Notes: generated from the letters alone by a model not told the origin. Shown: positions 41,218 to 52,272, counted from the first letter of the stretch. The stretch is 64,000 nucleotides of DNA from Buchnera aphidicola (Pseudoregma panicola) (GCF_039376655.1 NZ_CP135000.1:310001-374000), one strand, 5' to 3'. Program-made: numbers and translations.

Positions 41218-41779
41218 TTCTAATATATTCTCCATTTATAATATTTATTATAGTAGAAGGATTTTTTTTTAAGTCAACATAACCATTCATAATACAAAAT
41301 TTTTTACCAAATTGCTTTAAAACTTCTTTTATATTTCTACAAGGACTAAAACCACTTAAATTAGCACTAGTAGATATTATTGCTTTTCCAAAATTTTTAC
41401 ATAAACTTTTTACAAATTTATTTTTAGTTATTCTTATTGCTACTAGTTTAGAATGTCCTTTTATATAAAAAGATACATTTTTATTAGCAGGATGTAAAAG
41501 AGTAAAGTTTCCAGGCCAAAATTTATAAAATTTTTTTAAATTATTTTTAGAAACATTTTTTATAGAAATATATTTTTTTACATGTCTATAATCATGAGAT
41601 ATTATTATCAAACCTTTTTTTACATTTCTATTTTTTATTTTCAATAAATTTACAATAGCTTTTTCATTATCAGGATCACATCCTATTCCAAATACTGATT
41701 CAGTAGGATATATAACTAATTTTCCATTTTTTAAATGCATAATACATTTATTTATATTTTTTTGACATTCAATATACAT
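41210..41779 (-). CDS. tsaC: Threonylcarbamoyl-AMP synthase TsaC
   Basis: TsaC (YrdC/RimN) makes threonylcarbamoyl-AMP for the t6A37 modification of ANN-decoding tRNAs. From the ATG at 41779 the product has 189 residues (E. coli 190). Conserved segments are YPTESVFGIGCDPDNE (18-33 region), KGLIIIS, WPGNFTLLHP and STSANLSGFSPC. The frame could extend to a TTG at 41809, but the extra ten residues do not match the family. In E. coli tsaC and aroE are also adjacent. Confidence 0.95.
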   Translation of the reverse strand: MYIECQKNINKCIMHLKNGKLVIYPTESVFGIGCDPDNEKAIVNLLKIKNRNVKKGLIIISHDYRHVKKYISIKNVSKNNLKKFYKFWPGNFTLLHPANKNVSFYIKGHSKLVAIRITKNKFVKSLCKNFGKAIISTSANLSGFSPCRNIKEVLKQFGKKFCIMNGYVDLKKNPSTIINIINGEYIRNG

Positions 41780-41918
41780 AAAAAACTTATAAAAAAAAAT
41801 TATAAACAAAATACATATAATAATTTTTATATTGATTTATTTAATATAATTAAAGATAATAAAATTATATGAATATAAAATATTATCATATAAAAAAAAT
41901 ATTTTAAACAAAAAAATA

Positions 41919-42422
41919 ATGAAAACATTAAAAATATTAAAATATCCTAATAAAAAATTAAGATATATATCAAAACCCGTAGTAAAAATAGATAAAAAAA
42001 TTCAAAATATAATAGATAAAATGTTTAAAACTATGATATTAGAAAATGGCATAGGTTTATCTGCAATTCAAGTTGGAATTCCTTTGCAAATAATAACAAT
42101 AATAGATACAGAAAATGTTAACAAAAAGATTATAATAATAAATCCTAAAATAATAAAAAAAAAAAAAAAAATATTAAAAAGTGAAGGATGTTTATCATTT
42201 CCAAATCAACAAGCTATTGTTCCAAGATATAAATATTTAAATATAAAAGCTTTAAATTATTATGGAAAAAAAATAAAAATAAAAGCTAAATCTTTACTAT
42301 CAATATGTATACAACATGAAATAGATCATTTATCAGGAAAACTTTTTATAGATTATCTTTCTGATTTAAAAAAAAATATTATAAAAAAAAAGATGAAAAA
42401 AATGTATAAAAAAATAAAATGA
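41919..42422 (+). CDS. def: Peptide deformylase
   Basis: Def removes the formyl group from nascent N-terminal methionine. The product has 167 residues (E. coli 169). Metal ligands match E. coli numbering: Cys91 in EGCLSFP, His133 and His137 in QHEIDHLSG with the catalytic Glu134; [10 protein letters not shown] is motif 1. An in-frame A17 run (42155-42171) encodes a lysine stretch before the EGCLS motif, a slippage risk. It overlaps fmt by four bases (ATGA). Confidence 0.97.
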   Translation: MKTLKILKYPNKKLRYISKPVVKIDKKIQNIIDKMFKTMILENGIGLSAIQVGIPLQIITIIDTENVNKKIIIINPKIIKKKKKILKSEGCLSFPNQQAIVPRYKYLNIKALNYYGKKIKIKAKSLLSICIQHEIDHLSGKLFIDYLSDLKKNIIKKKMKKMYKKIK

Positions 42423-43366
42423 AAACAAAAATAAAAAAAAGACTAAAAATAGTTTTTGTTGGTACTACTGATTTTGCTAAAAAATACTTAAAATCTTTAA
42501 TAAAATCAAAACATAAAATAACAAAAGTTATAACAAAAAGAATATTTTTTAAAAGAAAATGTATTTCTGAAGTGGAAAAAATTGCAAAAAAAAATTTTAT
42601 ACCAGTAATTTATAAAACCAATTTAAATAACTCAAAAATAATAAGAAAAATTAAAAAAAAAAATCCAGATATAATGATAATAGTTGCATATGGAGAAAAA
42701 ATACCTGAAAAAATAATAAATATTTTTCCTCTAAAAGCAATAAATATACATCCTTCTATTTTGCCAAGATGGAAGGGCCCCTCTCCAATACAAAGAGCAA
42801 TATTAAATGGAGATAAAGAAACTGGTATTAGTATTATATTAATAAATGAAAAAATTGATTCAGGAAACATATTATATAAAAAAAAATGTAAAATAGAAAA
42901 AAAAGATACATTTTTAAGTTTATCTAAAAAATTATGTAATATTGGAATAAAATGTATGTTTTTAACCCTAAAAAATATTTATAAAAATAAAGAACATAAA
43001 CAAAAGGACATAAAAAATAATAATTTATATGCACATAAAATTAAAAAGTCAGAAACAAAATTAGTTTGGTCAAAAAAAGCAATAGATATAGAAAGATCTA
43101 TAAGAGCCTTTTTCCCAAATCCAGGAAATTATTTTATATATAAAAAAAAAAGAATCAAAATAATAGAATCTAAAATATTTTTTTCTAAAAAAAAGTGTTT
43201 ACATGGAAAAATAATTAAAATTTCAAAAAATGGAATATATGTAGGAACAAAAGAAAATTATCTAATAATAAAAAAAATTCAATTAGAAGGAAAAAAAATA
43301 ATAAATTCTATAGACATATATAATGGATATAAAAATTTTTTTAAAATCGGAGATGTAATTAAATAA
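42419..43366 (+). CDS. fmt: Methionyl-tRNA formyltransferase
   Basis: Fmt formylates Met on the initiator tRNA using 10-formyl-THF. The product has 315 residues (E. coli 315). The catalytic domain shows [12 protein letters not shown], the folate-binding [21 protein letters not shown] and the D-containing [11 protein letters not shown]; the C-terminal RNA-binding domain has [13 protein letters not shown]. The initiator tRNA's unpaired 1-72 position is its recognition signal. Translationally coupled to def. Confidence 0.97.
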   Translation: MKTKIKKRLKIVFVGTTDFAKKYLKSLIKSKHKITKVITKRIFFKRKCISEVEKIAKKNFIPVIYKTNLNNSKIIRKIKKKNPDIMIIVAYGEKIPEKIINIFPLKAINIHPSILPRWKGPSPIQRAILNGDKETGISIILINEKIDSGNILYKKKCKIEKKDTFLSLSKKLCNIGIKCMFLTLKNIYKNKEHKQKDIKNNNLYAHKIKKSETKLVWSKKAIDIERSIRAFFPNPGNYFIYKKKRIKIIESKIFFSKKKCLHGKIIKISKNGIYVGTKENYLIIKKIQLEGKKIINSIDIYNGYKNFFKIGDVIK

Positions 43367-43388
43367 AAATAAATTTTATAAAAATTTA

Positions 43389-43425
43389 TATAAATAATAG
43401 TTATAAAAAATAACTATTATTTATA
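43389..43425. terminator. Bidirectional terminator hairpin between fmt and rplQ
   Basis: A perfect 15-pair stem (43389-43403 with 43411-43425) and seven-base loop lies between the convergent ends of fmt and rplQ. Arms read TATAAATAATAGTTA and its complement. It is the longest perfect hairpin I noticed in a gene-to-gene gap. Confidence 0.55.
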
Positions 43426-43445
43426 ATATTTCATATGAAAAATAT

Positions 43446-43844
43446 TTATACATTTTTTTTATAATTTTTTTTTAACAACATTGTTTTTTTTCTACCTACT
43501 AATTCTATATAAGACATTGAAGCATTGTCTCCACTTCTAAATCCACATTTTAAAATTCTAGTATATCCTCCTTGTCTTTTTAAAAAAAATGGTGCTATAT
43601 CAATAAAAAGTTTCTTTACCATATATATATTCCTTATCCTAGAAAAAACTATTCTTCTATTATGTAAAGAGTCTATTTTTGCAATAGTAATTATTTTTTC
43701 TGAAAATTTTCTTAATTCTTTAGCTTTTTCTAAAGTGGTTTTAATTCTTTCATATTCAAACAAAGAACACATCATATTTTTAATCATCGATTTAAAATGA
43801 CTTCTTGTACGATTAAATTTTTTTCCAGATTTTTTATGTCTCAT
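43446..43844 (-). CDS. rplQ: 50S ribosomal protein L17
   Basis: L17 (132 residues; E. coli 127) is a large-subunit protein. [25 protein letters not shown] at the N-terminus and [27 protein letters not shown] are diagnostic. Last gene of the alpha operon, 59 bases after rpoA. The C-terminal tail is a short Lys-rich drift. A strong hairpin follows. Confidence 0.97.
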   Translation of the reverse strand: MRHKKSGKKFNRTRSHFKSMIKNMMCSLFEYERIKTTLEKAKELRKFSEKIITIAKIDSLHNRRIVFSRIRNIYMVKKLFIDIAPFFLKRQGGYTRILKCGFRSGDNASMSYIELVGRKKTMLLKKNYKKNV

Positions 43845-43903
43845 AAAAACTCTCCAAAAAAAATATAAAATTTTTTAATATAAAAATAAAATATACAAAA
43901 GTT

Positions 43904-44887
43904 CTACTCTAATAAATCTTTAGGTGGCCAATTTTTTAATTTAGTTCCTAAAAATAGATTTCTAGAAGCTAAAACATCTTTTATTTCAGTAAGAGATTTT
44001 TTACCTAAATTAGGAGTTTTTAAAAGCTCTACTTCTGTTTTTTGTATTAAATCACCTATATAATGCACGGATTCAGATTTTAAACAATTAGCAGACCTTA
44101 CAGTTAATTCTAAATCATCTACTGGTCTTAACAAAGCTGGATCAAACTTAGGCTTTTTCTCTTTTACTTTATTTTTTTTAATATCTTTTAAGTATATAAA
44201 AGATTCCAACTGTTCTGATAAAATTGTAGAAGCATATCTTATCGCACTCTCAGGATCAATTGTTCCATTAGTTTCTATAAATATTATTAATTTGTCTAAA
44301 TCAGTTCTTTGTTTTACTCTAGCTGATTCTACATTATAAGATATATGATTAATAGGACTATACCAAGCATCTAATAATAATCTACCTAAAGAAGAATCTT
44401 TGTTATCAATTCTACTAGAAGCAGGAGAATATCCTATACCTTTTTCTGCTTTAATTCTCATTTTTATTGATGAATTTTTAGAAGTAAGACTACAAATAAA
44501 ATGTTTTAATTTTATTATTTCTATATCTCCATCATGAGAAATATCAGAAGCAACAACATTGCATTCTCCATATTTTTCTATAGTCATAAATGAAAAATCT
44601 TTACTATGTATTTTAACTGGAAGTTCTTTTAAATTTAACAATATATTTATTATATCTTCTTTAACACCATCTTTTGTACTATACTCATGTAATACTCCTT
44701 CTATAAAAACTTCTGTAATAGCACATCCAGGAATAGAAGACAGTAATATTCTTCTTAAAGCATTTCCTAAAGTATTACCAAATCCTCTCTCTAATGGCTC
44801 TAAAGTAACTCTAGATTTGTTTGAAGTAATTTTTTTTATATCAACTAATTTTGGCTTTAATAGTGTAGAGATAAAACTATGATACAT
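43904..44887 (-). CDS. rpoA: RNA polymerase alpha subunit
   Basis: Alpha (327 residues; E. coli 329) dimerises to nucleate RNA polymerase. The N-terminal assembly domain has [23 protein letters not shown]. The C-terminal domain that contacts UP elements and activators is complete, [19 protein letters not shown] with Arg264 at the place of E. coli Arg265, ending [14 protein letters not shown] and KNWPP. Keeping this domain suggests DNA-contacting regulation at rRNA-type promoters persists. Alpha operon, between rpsD and rplQ. Confidence 0.98.
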   Translation of the reverse strand: MYHSFISTLLKPKLVDIKKITSNKSRVTLEPLERGFGNTLGNALRRILLSSIPGCAITEVFIEGVLHEYSTKDGVKEDIINILLNLKELPVKIHSKDFSFMTIEKYGECNVVASDISHDGDIEIIKLKHFICSLTSKNSSIKMRIKAEKGIGYSPASSRIDNKDSSLGRLLLDAWYSPINHISYNVESARVKQRTDLDKLIIFIETNGTIDPESAIRYASTILSEQLESFIYLKDIKKNKVKEKKPKFDPALLRPVDDLELTVRSANCLKSESVHYIGDLIQKTEVELLKTPNLGKKSLTEIKDVLASRNLFLGTKLKNWPPKDLLE

Positions 44888-44917
44888 AATACCTCCATTA
44901 TTAAATTAAAACAAATA

Positions 44918-45538
44918 TTATTTAGAATAAAATTCTACTATAAGATGTTCATTTATATCAGAAGATAAATCATTTCTTTCTGGTATTTGTTTAAAAGTTC
45001 CAATCATATCAGAAATGTTAACGTCTATCCATAAAAATTTTTCATATTGTTTAGAAATTTCTAATGAAGCCTTTATTCTAGATTGATTTTTAGAACTTTT
45101 TTTTATTTTTATAATATCATTTATATTTACTTGATATGATGGAATATTAACTATTTTATCATTTACTAAAATAGTTTTATGGCTAACCAATTGTCTAGAT
45201 TCTGATCTAGTACTTCCAAAACCCATTCTATATACTACATTATCTAATCTTCTTTCTAAAAGTTTTAATAAATTTTCTCCAGTATTTCCCTTTATTTTTG
45301 ACGCTTTTTTATAATAATTTCTAAATTGTTTTTCTAAAATTCCATATAACCTTTTAACTTTTTGCTTTTCTCTAAATTGAACACCATAATCTGAAATTCT
45401 AGTTTTCTTTATACCATGTTGACCAGGAAAACTAGAAATTTTACATTTAGTATCTATAGATCTTAACCCAGATTTTAAAAACAAATCTGTACCCTCTCTT
45501 CTACTTAATTTTAATTTAGGTCCTAAATATTTTGCCAT
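44918..45538 (-). CDS. rpsD: 30S ribosomal protein S4
   Basis: S4 (206 residues, as in E. coli) is a primary 16S-binding protein. [24 protein letters not shown], the S4 RNA-binding domain [12 protein letters not shown] and the C-terminal IVEFYSK are all typical. In E. coli S4 represses this operon's translation; I cannot recognise the corresponding pseudoknot here. Alpha operon, 22 bases after rpsK. Confidence 0.98.
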   Translation of the reverse strand: MAKYLGPKLKLSRREGTDLFLKSGLRSIDTKCKISSFPGQHGIKKTRISDYGVQFREKQKVKRLYGILEKQFRNYYKKASKIKGNTGENLLKLLERRLDNVVYRMGFGSTRSESRQLVSHKTILVNDKIVNIPSYQVNINDIIKIKKSSKNQSRIKASLEISKQYEKFLWIDVNISDMIGTFKQIPERNDLSSDINEHLIVEFYSK

Positions 45539-45560
45539 GTTTTTTTCCTAATAATAATAT

Positions 45561-45950
45561 TTATACTCTTCTTTTTTTTGAAGGTCTGCATCCATTATGA
45601 GGTATTGGAGTTACATCAATAATATTAGTTATCTTAAATCCTGCAGAATTAAAAGCTCTAATTGCTGATTCTCTTCCAGGACCTGGACCTTTTACCATTA
45701 TTTCTAAATTTTTTATATTATAAGATTTTACAGATTCAGAACATTTTTCAGCTGCAACCTGAGCAGCAAATGGAGTAGACTTCCTAGATCCTCTAAAACC
45801 AGATCCGCCAGATGTAGCCCAACTCAATGTATTTCCTTTTTTATCTGTAATAGTTACAATAGTATTATTAAAAGAAGCATGAATATGAGCTATTCCATCT
45901 GTAATATGTTTTTTAATTTTTTTTTTAGATTTTGTCAAAACTTTTTTCAT
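45561..45950 (-). CDS. rpsK: 30S ribosomal protein S11
   Basis: S11 (129 residues, as in E. coli) lies at the platform of the small subunit, contacting mRNA near the exit. [51 protein letters not shown] and [18 protein letters not shown] are near-identical to E. coli. Alpha operon, 30 bases after rpsM. Confidence 0.98.
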   Translation of the reverse strand: MKKVLTKSKKKIKKHITDGIAHIHASFNNTIVTITDKKGNTLSWATSGGSGFRGSRKSTPFAAQVAAEKCSESVKSYNIKNLEIMVKGPGPGRESAIRAFNSAGFKITNIIDVTPIPHNGCRPSKKRRV

Positions 45951-45980
45951 TTTATTACTCTTTATATTTTTAATTAAAAA

Positions 45981-46337
45981 TTATTTTTTCAATATTTTTC
46001 TAGGACCTTTTCTAGTTCTAGCATTTGTTTTAGTTCTTTGACCTCTTACTGGCAGACCTCTTCTATGTCTTAGTCCTCTATAACAACCTAAATCCATTAA
46101 TCTTTTTATACATAATTTATTTTTTCTTCTTAAATCACCTTCTATAACAAATTTAGATATACTTTCTCTTAACAAATCTAATAATTTTTCATCCAAAGAA
46201 CCTATTTTTGAAAAATATGATATATTCAAATTTTTACAAATATAATTAGCTCTTGATTTTCCAATACCATATATCATACTTAAAGCTATATTTACATGTT
46301 TATTATTTTCTATATTAATGCCTTGAATACGAATCAT
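45981..46337 (-). CDS. rpsM: 30S ribosomal protein S13
   Basis: S13 (118 residues, as in E. coli) forms subunit bridges and contacts P-site tRNA. It begins [26 protein letters not shown], and the C-terminal tail [28 protein letters not shown] is conserved. First gene of the alpha operon, 35 bases after rpmJ. Confidence 0.98.
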   Translation of the reverse strand: MIRIQGINIENNKHVNIALSMIYGIGKSRANYICKNLNISYFSKIGSLDEKLLDLLRESISKFVIEGDLRRKNKLCIKRLMDLGCYRGLRHRRGLPVRGQRTKTNARTRKGPRKILKK

Positions 46338-46372
46338 ATTTTATGAAATTCCTAATTTTAAATTTTTAATAA

Positions 46373-46489
46373 CTACCCTTGCCTTTGCTTATGTTTTTTA
46401 TCATTTTTACAAGTTACAACAATTACATTATTTCTTTTTACTATTTTACATGATTTACATAATCTTTTAACAGAAGTTCTTACTTTCAT
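46373..46489 (-). CDS. rpmJ: 50S ribosomal protein L36
   Basis: A 38-codon gene, shorter than most gene-finding cut-offs. The product begins [19 protein letters not shown] and ends KHKQRQG, the same length as E. coli L36. The zinc ligands Cys11, Cys14, Cys27 and His33 are all present, so it is the zinc-binding form. AAAGG precedes the ATG. It lies between secY (14 bases) and rpsM, the end of the spc operon. Confidence 0.97.
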   Translation of the reverse strand: MKVRTSVKRLCKSCKIVKRNNVIVVTCKNDKKHKQRQG

Positions 46490-46503
46490 ATAAAACCTTT
46501 AAT

Positions 46504-47856
46504 TTAAAAAAAACTATTTTCAATTTTATTACTAGAATTTTGAAAATTTTTATAATATATATTAGAAACAATAATATTTTGTATTTGACTAATACAATCT
46601 ATAATAACCACTATTACTATTAACAAAGAAGTTCCACCAAAATATAAATTAAAATTTAAAAAATATTTTACAAATTCAGGAACCATGCAAATAAAAGACA
46701 TATATATAGAACCTATAAAAGTCAATTTAGTAACAATTTTCTTGATATATTCAGAAGTATTATTACCTGGTCTAATTCCTTTTATAAAAGCTCCAGATTT
46801 TTTTAAATTTTCTGACGTATCCTTAGAATTAAACGTTAAATTAGTATAAAAAAAACAAAAAAATACTATTAAAAAAATATAACTAGATGTATAAAAAAAA
46901 CTATTTGGTTGAAAATATTTTAAAAAATTTATTAAAAAATCATTTTTATGAAAACTTACTATCCAAGATAGTATTGTATATGGCAATAAAACTATACTAG
47001 ATGCAAATATTGCTGGAACTACTCCTACTATATTTACTTTAAGAGGTAAATAACTATTATTAGAAATATACGACATTTTTCTATGATTTATGTTAGCATA
47101 TTGAATATTTATTTTATAGTAACTTCTTTCTATAAAAGTAACTAAAAAAATTACACAAAATATAAAAAAAATTAAAAATAAAAATAAAAAATAATTAATA
47201 TTTTCTAATCTAAATTTTTCTATAACATTTATAATAGAACGCGGAATGCCAGATATTATTCCTAAAAATATTATAATAGACATTCCATTTCCTATACTAT
47301 ACTTAGTAATAAGATCTCCAAGCCATATTAAAAACATAGTACCTGTCATCAAGCTTAAAGAACATAAAATATAAAAACATATTCCTGAATTTATAACTAA
47401 ATTTTTAAATATATATATGTGTGGCAAACTAATAGATATACAAATAGATTGAATAATTGATAAAATGAAAGAAAGATATTTTGTATATCTATTAATTTGT
47501 ATTTTTCCAATTTCTCCATTTTTTTTCATGCTTTTAAATTTTGTGCTTATAAAAGTAAGAAGTTGAATTATTATAGATGAAGATATATATGGCATTATAC
47601 CTAAAGAAAATATAGATGCTTTACTAATAGATCCTCCAGAAAATACATTTAACATATCTAACAAATTTCCACTATTTTGATATAATATATTAGATAAAAC
47701 TTCAATATTAATTCCTGGAATTGGTATTAAAGATCCTATTCTAAAAATAATAATTGCCATTATAAGAAACAAAATTCTATTTTTTAATTCATTTTTATTT
47801 CTAGAAAAATTTTTATTAGAAAATTTATTAACTGAATTATTTAATTTATTTACCAT
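46504..47856 (-). CDS. secY: Preprotein translocase subunit SecY
   Basis: SecY is the channel of the Sec translocon. The product has 450 residues (E. coli 443) and ten predicted membrane helices. Conserved features include FRIGSLIPIPGIN in the first helix, the plug-side NVFSGGSISKASIFSLGIMPYISSSIIIQLL, GIRPGNNTSEYI (cytoplasmic loop 5 that contacts ribosome and SecA) and GGTSLLIVIVVIID. With 4.5S RNA it shows that the export route is retained. Spc operon, 17 bases after rplO. Confidence 0.97.
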   Translation of the reverse strand: MVNKLNNSVNKFSNKNFSRNKNELKNRILFLIMAIIIFRIGSLIPIPGINIEVLSNILYQNSGNLLDMLNVFSGGSISKASIFSLGIMPYISSSIIIQLLTFISTKFKSMKKNGEIGKIQINRYTKYLSFILSIIQSICISISLPHIYIFKNLVINSGICFYILCSLSLMTGTMFLIWLGDLITKYSIGNGMSIIIFLGIISGIPRSIINVIEKFRLENINYFLFLFLIFFIFCVIFLVTFIERSYYKINIQYANINHRKMSYISNNSYLPLKVNIVGVVPAIFASSIVLLPYTILSWIVSFHKNDFLINFLKYFQPNSFFYTSSYIFLIVFFCFFYTNLTFNSKDTSENLKKSGAFIKGIRPGNNTSEYIKKIVTKLTFIGSIYMSFICMVPEFVKYFLNFNLYFGGTSLLIVIVVIIDCISQIQNIIVSNIYYKNFQNSSNKIENSFF

Positions 47857-47873
47857 AATATATATTATATTAC

Positions 47874-48311
47874 CTATTTTATTTTACCACCAAACTTTTT
47901 TATTATAAAAGACAAATTTTTTGTAGTTTTTAATCCTTTTAATATAATTGGTTTATTTATATTTCCAGTTCCTATAAACTTTACATATTTTACATTTTTT
48001 TTAACAATACTGTTATTTTTTAATAAATTTAAATTAAAAAAATCATATTTTTTTAACAAATGATTTATTTTGCTAAATTTTATTTCTTTAGTAAAAATAT
48101 TTTTTTTAGAAGTAAAACCAAATTTAGGAGATCTTTTATATAAAGGCGTTTGACCGCCTTCAAAACCTATTCTTATTGAAGATCCTTTTCTAGATTTTTG
48201 ACCTTTATGACCTCTTCCTGAAGTTTTTCCTAATCCTGATCCTATACCTCTACCACATCTTTTTTTTCTTTTTGATCTGTCTTTATATAACATTATATTT
48301 TTAAGTAACAT
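47874..48311 (-). CDS. rplO: 50S ribosomal protein L15
   Basis: L15 (145 residues; E. coli 144) is a late large-subunit assembly protein. The glycine-rich [22 protein letters not shown] and [17 protein letters not shown] are typical; the C-terminal half has drifted toward Lys/Asn but keeps the length. It is four bases after rpmD in the spc operon. Confidence 0.97.
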   Translation of the reverse strand: MLLKNIMLYKDRSKRKKRCGRGIGSGLGKTSGRGHKGQKSRKGSSIRIGFEGGQTPLYKRSPKFGFTSKKNIFTKEIKFSKINHLLKKYDFFNLNLLKNNSIVKKNVKYVKFIGTGNINKPIILKGLKTTKNLSFIIKKFGGKIK

Positions 48312-48315
48312 AAAA

Positions 48316-48501
48316 TTATAATTCCTCTATTTTTAACATATAACTTATTTTTTTTATCATACCAGAAATTGAAAGATTATTATCTAAATTTTTAAAACTT
48401 CCTATTTTTTTTAAACCTAATGCTAGCAAAGTTAATTTATGTTTAGGCAATATTCCTATTGAACTTCTTATTTGAGTTATTTTTAATCGTTTAAAATTCA
48501 T
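48316..48501 (-). CDS. rpmD: 50S ribosomal protein L30
   Basis: L30 (61 residues; E. coli 59): [20 protein letters not shown], then [10 protein letters not shown] and [14 protein letters not shown] chose the ATG at 48501; the frame could start at 48528 inside rpsE, but those nine residues do not match the family. It is four bases after rpsE. Confidence 0.95.
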   Translation of the reverse strand: MNFKRLKITQIRSSIGILPKHKLTLLALGLKKIGSFKNLDNNLSISGMIKKISYMLKIEEL

Positions 48502-48505
48502 ATTT

Positions 48506-49015
48506 TTAATTTTTTCCAAAAAAAACATTTATTGTTTTATTTCTTTTCTTAGAAACTAAATTAGGAGATTGCATATTTTTCAAACCATTTATAGTAGCTC
48601 TAACTACATTTATAGGATTGGTAGATCCATAAGTTTTAGCTAATACGTTGAATACACCAGATACTTCAAAAACAGCACGCATAGCTCCTCCAGCAATGAT
48701 ACCTGTTCCATCAGAAGCTGGTTTCATAAAAATAGTAGAACCTGTAAAAGTTTCTTTAATAGAATATTGTAAAGTATTTTTATTTAAAAAAAAAGTTATC
48801 ATATTTTTTCTAGCTTTTTCCATAGCTTTTTGTATAGCAGAAGGAACTTCTTTAGACTTTCCATATCCAAAACCAACTTTTCCATTTTTATTTCCCACTA
48901 CAGTCAAAGCAGTAAAAGAAAAGACTCTACCACCTTTCACAGTTTTTGAAACCCTATTTACTGAAATAAGTTTTTCTTGAAATTCATTATTCTTTTTATT
49001 ATCTAAATTTTTCAT
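48506..49015 (-). CDS. rpsE: 30S ribosomal protein S5
   Basis: S5 (169 residues; E. coli 167) affects decoding accuracy. [27 protein letters not shown] with the spectinomycin-loop region, [21 protein letters not shown] and [16 protein letters not shown] are conserved. Spc operon, ten bases after rplR. Confidence 0.98.
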   Translation of the reverse strand: MKNLDNKKNNEFQEKLISVNRVSKTVKGGRVFSFTALTVVGNKNGKVGFGYGKSKEVPSAIQKAMEKARKNMITFFLNKNTLQYSIKETFTGSTIFMKPASDGTGIIAGGAMRAVFEVSGVFNVLAKTYGSTNPINVVRATINGLKNMQSPNLVSKKRNKTINVFFGKN

Positions 49016-49025
49016 AAAAATATTC

Positions 49026-49385
49026 CTAAAATTTTAAACCATATTTTCTGGCAGATTCAGCTAGTTTTCTAATTCTCCCATGATATTTAAATCCAGAACG
49101 ATCAAATGAAACTTTTTTTATTCCATTTTTTAAAGAACGTAAAGCTATTTTTTTACCAATTAATTTTGCTGATTTTTTATTTCCAGGATAACAAATATTT
49201 TTTTTAATATTTTTTTCTAATGTAGAAGCAGAAACTATTACAAAATTATTTGAAGAAATTATTTGAGCATAAATATTTCTAGAACTTCTATGCACTACTA
49301 ATCTTATACTTTTTAATTTTTTAAATTTTTCTCTATATTTCAAAAATCTTTTAATTCTAGCATCTTTTTTTTTAAAAATACTCAT
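49026..49385 (-). CDS. rplR: 50S ribosomal protein L18
   Basis: L18 (119 residues; E. coli 117) binds 5S rRNA with L5. [16 protein letters not shown] and [28 protein letters not shown] are diagnostic. One base separates it from rplF, implying coupling. Confidence 0.97.
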   Translation of the reverse strand: MSIFKKKDARIKRFLKYREKFKKLKSIRLVVHRSSRNIYAQIISSNNFVIVSASTLEKNIKKNICYPGNKKSAKLIGKKIALRSLKNGIKKVSFDRSGFKYHGRIRKLAESARKYGLKF

Positions 49386-49386
49386 T

Positions 49387-49920
49387 TTACTTCTTTTTAG
49401 CCTCTTTTCTTCTTATTATTTCATTTTCATAATGTATTCCTTTTCCCTTATATGGCTCAGGAACTTTATATAATCTTAAATTTGCTGCAGTTTGAAAAAC
49501 TAATTGTTTATTTACTCCACTTAAAGTTATTTTAGTTGCTGAATTACAATTAGCTAATACTCCATTAGGTAATTTATATTTTATTATATGAGAATATCCT
49601 AAATTTAAATTTACAATATTTTCATTTAAAAAAACTTTATATCCAACTCCAGACAATATTAATGTTTTAAAAAATTTATTTTTAACTCCATATATCATAG
49701 AAGATACTAAAGATCTACAAGTACCAGCATACATCCATGATTTGTTAAAATTTTTTTTACCACAAAAAATTAATAAATTTTTATCATATTTAACAGATAC
49801 ATAATTATTAATTAAAAATTTTAATTTACCATAAATACCATCTATATATATATTATTTTTTTTTATAACTACATTAACATCATTAGGAACTAAAATAGAC
49901 TTTTTAGCTATTCTAGACAT
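49387..49920 (-). CDS. rplF: 50S ribosomal protein L6
   Basis: L6 (177 residues, as in E. coli) sits near the factor-binding site. [12 protein letters not shown] at the start, the central [11 protein letters not shown], and [24 protein letters not shown] at the end are typical. Spc operon, 51 bases after rpsH. Confidence 0.98.
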   Translation of the reverse strand: MSRIAKKSILVPNDVNVVIKKNNIYIDGIYGKLKFLINNYVSVKYDKNLLIFCGKKNFNKSWMYAGTCRSLVSSMIYGVKNKFFKTLILSGVGYKVFLNENIVNLNLGYSHIIKYKLPNGVLANCNSATKITLSGVNKQLVFQTAANLRLYKVPEPYKGKGIHYENEIIRRKEAKKK

Positions 49921-49971
49921 ATAAAAACTCCAAATATTTTTATATTAATAAAAATTAATTAATGTTATAAA

Positions 49972-50352
49972 TCAATAAACATTACATAATATTTCTCCAC
50001 CAATACCTAATTTTCTAGCTTCAAAATCAGTTAAAATACCTCTAGAAGTAGATATTATAGAAATTCCCAATCCATTAATTACCTTATATATATTTTTTTT
50101 ATTTTTATATACTCTAAGACTAGGTTTACTAACCTTTTTTATATGTTCTATTACAGGATTACCATTATAATACTTTAAAAATATCTTTATTTTTTTATCA
50201 ATTAAAAAATCTTTAATATATCCTTCTTTTTTTAAAACTTCTAAAATAGAAACTTTAAATTTAGAAAATTTTACAATTACATATATTTTTTTAGAAAATT
50301 GACCATTTCTTATTCTAGTTAACATATCACTAACAGAATCTTGCATACTCAT
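49972..50352 (-). CDS. rpsH: 30S ribosomal protein S8
   Basis: S8 (126 residues; E. coli 130) is an early 16S binder. MSMQDSVSDMLTRIRNGQ and GLGISIISTSRGILTDFEARKLGIGGEILCNVY are diagnostic. In E. coli S8 also represses the spc operon at the rplE start; I cannot recognise that site here. 41 bases after rpsN. Confidence 0.98.
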   Translation of the reverse strand: MSMQDSVSDMLTRIRNGQFSKKIYVIVKFSKFKVSILEVLKKEGYIKDFLIDKKIKIFLKYYNGNPVIEHIKKVSKPSLRVYKNKKNIYKVINGLGISIISTSRGILTDFEARKLGIGGEILCNVY

Positions 50353-50393
50353 TTTAAAAAATTATCCTATAATGTTTTTATAAAAAATTAATT

Positions 50394-50699
50394 TTACCAA
50401 CTTGATTTTTTTAAACCTGGAATTTCTCCGTTCATAGCAGCTTCTCTAAATTTTATTCTACTTAACCCAAATTTTCTTAAAAACGCATGAGGTCTTCCGG
50501 TTATATAACATCTATTTCTAATTCTACAAAAACTAGAATCTCTAGGTAATTTTTGTAATTTAAATATAGCTTTCATTTTTTCATTATCAGAAGTTTTTAA
50601 ATCAAATATAGTTTTTTTTAATTTTTTTCTTATGTTAAAAAATTTTTTACTTAATATTTTTCTTTTTTTTTCTCTAGCTTTTATAGATTCTTTTGCCAT
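50394..50699 (-). CDS. rpsN: 30S ribosomal protein S14
   Basis: S14 (101 residues, as in E. coli) is the long form without the four zinc cysteines. [16 protein letters not shown] and [25 protein letters not shown] are conserved, ending in PGLKKSSW. Spc operon, 18 bases after rplE. Confidence 0.98.
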   Translation of the reverse strand: MAKESIKAREKKRKILSKKFFNIRKKLKKTIFDLKTSDNEKMKAIFKLQKLPRDSSFCRIRNRCYITGRPHAFLRKFGLSRIKFREAAMNGEIPGLKKSSW

Positions 50700-50717
50700 G
50701 TTATTTTTCTCTATAAA

Positions 50718-51257
50718 CTACTTTTTAAATGGAAAATTTAAAGATTTTAATAATTCTAACGAATAAGAATCATTATTAGTATTAGTAGTTATTGTAATAT
50801 TTAAACCTCTAGTTTTATCTATTTTTTCATAATTTATTTCAGGAAAAATAATTTGTTCTCTTATACCTATACTATAATTTCCTCTTCCATCAAAAGATTT
50901 TTTATTAAAACCCCTAAAATCTCTAATTCTCGGAACGACTATATATATAAATCTATTTATAAAATCCCACATTCTATTTTTTCTTAATGTAACTTTACAA
51001 CCAACAGGATGACCTTGTCTTATTTTAAAACCAGATATAGATTTTTTTGCATTGGTTACTATTGGTTTTTGCCCGGAAATCATAGTAATATCAGAAATTA
51101 TGTTAATTAAATTTTTTTTTTTATAATTACAACTTCCATCTCCAATATTTAAAGTAATTTTTTCAATCTTAGGAACTTGCATAATAGATGTAAAATTTAG
51201 TTTTTTCATTAAATAATTTATTATTTTTCTCTTATAAAGAATTTTTAATTCCAACAC
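50718..51257 (-). CDS. rplE: 50S ribosomal protein L5
   Basis: L5 (179 residues, as in E. coli) carries 5S rRNA into the large subunit. [38 protein letters not shown], and [24 protein letters not shown] are diagnostic. Spc operon, 41 bases after rplX. Confidence 0.98.
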   Translation of the reverse strand: MLELKILYKRKIINYLMKKLNFTSIMQVPKIEKITLNIGDGSCNYKKKNLINIISDITMISGQKPIVTNAKKSISGFKIRQGHPVGCKVTLRKNRMWDFINRFIYIVVPRIRDFRGFNKKSFDGRGNYSIGIREQIIFPEINYEKIDKTRGLNITITTNTNNDSYSLELLKSLNFPFKK

Positions 51258-51298
51258 TATTAATCTCCATAAATTTTATTTATTTTATTTAAACTATT

Positions 51299-51613
51299 TT
51301 AATCTATAATTTTATTATTAGATTTAAAAAAACGCACTTTCTTACCATCTTCAAATTTAAATCCTACTCTATCAGATTTTCCTGTAATTTTGTTAAAAAT
51401 TTTTAAATTAGAAACTTGTATATAAGATTCCTTCTCAACTATACCACCTAATTCATTTTTTTCTGGAACAGCTTTTTTATGTTTTTTTACAATATTTATT
51501 CCAGAAACAATAACTTTGTTTTTAGAAATAAATTTTTTTATTATTCCTCTTTTACCTTTATATTTCCCTGATATTACTATTACTTCATCATTTTTTCTAA
51601 TCTTTTTAGACAT
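51299..51613 (-). CDS. rplX: 50S ribosomal protein L24
   Basis: L24 (104 residues, as in E. coli) starts large-subunit assembly. The KOW motif [18 protein letters not shown] near the N-terminus and [15 protein letters not shown] are typical. Spc operon, 13 bases after rplN. Confidence 0.98.
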   Translation of the reverse strand: MSKKIRKNDEVIVISGKYKGKRGIIKKFISKNKVIVSGINIVKKHKKAVPEKNELGGIVEKESYIQVSNLKIFNKITGKSDRVGFKFEDGKKVRFFKSNNKIID

Positions 51614-51626
51614 ATATTATTTACCC

Positions 51627-51998
51627 TTAAAGTACTTCTGAAGCTAAAGAAACAATTTTCATAAATTTTTCCACTCTAATTTCTCTAGTAACTGGACCAA
51701 AAATTCTACTTCCTATAATTGTTTCATTTACATTATTCAACAATACACAAGAATTTTTATCAAATCTGATATAAGATCCATCCAATCTAGAAATTCCCTT
51801 TTTAGTTCTAATAACTACAGCTTTTAAAACTTCACCTTTTTTAACTTTTCCATTAGAAGAAGATTCTTGAACTGCTACTTTTATTATATCTCCAATATTT
51901 GCATATCTTCTTTTTGATCCACCTAATACTTTTATGCAAAGAACTAATTTTGCTCCAGAATTATCTGCAACATTTAAAATTGTTTGCTCTTGAATCAT
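51627..51998 (-). CDS. rplN: 50S ribosomal protein L14
   Basis: L14 (123 residues, as in E. coli). [17 protein letters not shown], the signature [17 protein letters not shown] and [13 protein letters not shown] are near-identical to E. coli. First gene of the spc operon; in this genome only 25 bases from rpsQ, so S10 and spc may form one transcript. Confidence 0.98.
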   Translation of the reverse strand: MIQEQTILNVADNSGAKLVLCIKVLGGSKRRYANIGDIIKVAVQESSSNGKVKKGEVLKAVVIRTKKGISRLDGSYIRFDKNSCVLLNNVNETIIGSRIFGPVTREIRVEKFMKIVSLASEVL

Positions 51999-52023
51999 TT
52001 TTTATAACCTTAATTTTTTAAAA

Positions 52024-52272
52024 TTATTTGCTGGTTTTTAAAATTTTTATTAATTTCCAAAATTTATATTTAGATATTGGTCTGCACTGAGAAATTTCAA
52101 CTAAATCTCCTATAAAACATTCATTTTTTTCATCATGAACTTTAATTTTAGTATGTTTTTTAATAAATTTTCCATAAATTTTATGTTTAACAAAACGTTC
52201 TATTAAAACTACACAAGTTTTGTTCATTTTATTACTAATAACTAATCCTTTTAAAGTTTTAATATTATTCAT
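52024..52272 (-). CDS. rpsQ: 30S ribosomal protein S17
   Basis: S17 (82 residues; E. coli 84). [30 protein letters not shown] and [20 protein letters not shown] are typical. Last gene of the S10 operon; it overlaps rpmC by eight bases. Confidence 0.97.
   Translation of the reverse strand: MNNIKTLKGLVISNKMNKTCVVLIERFVKHKIYGKFIKKHTKIKVHDEKNECFIGDLVEISQCRPISKYKFWKLIKILKTSK

Noticed and set aside
41780-41809. TTG-initiated extension of TsaC
   Set aside because: The ATG at 41779 gives the family length and N-terminus; the TTG adds ten unmatched residues.
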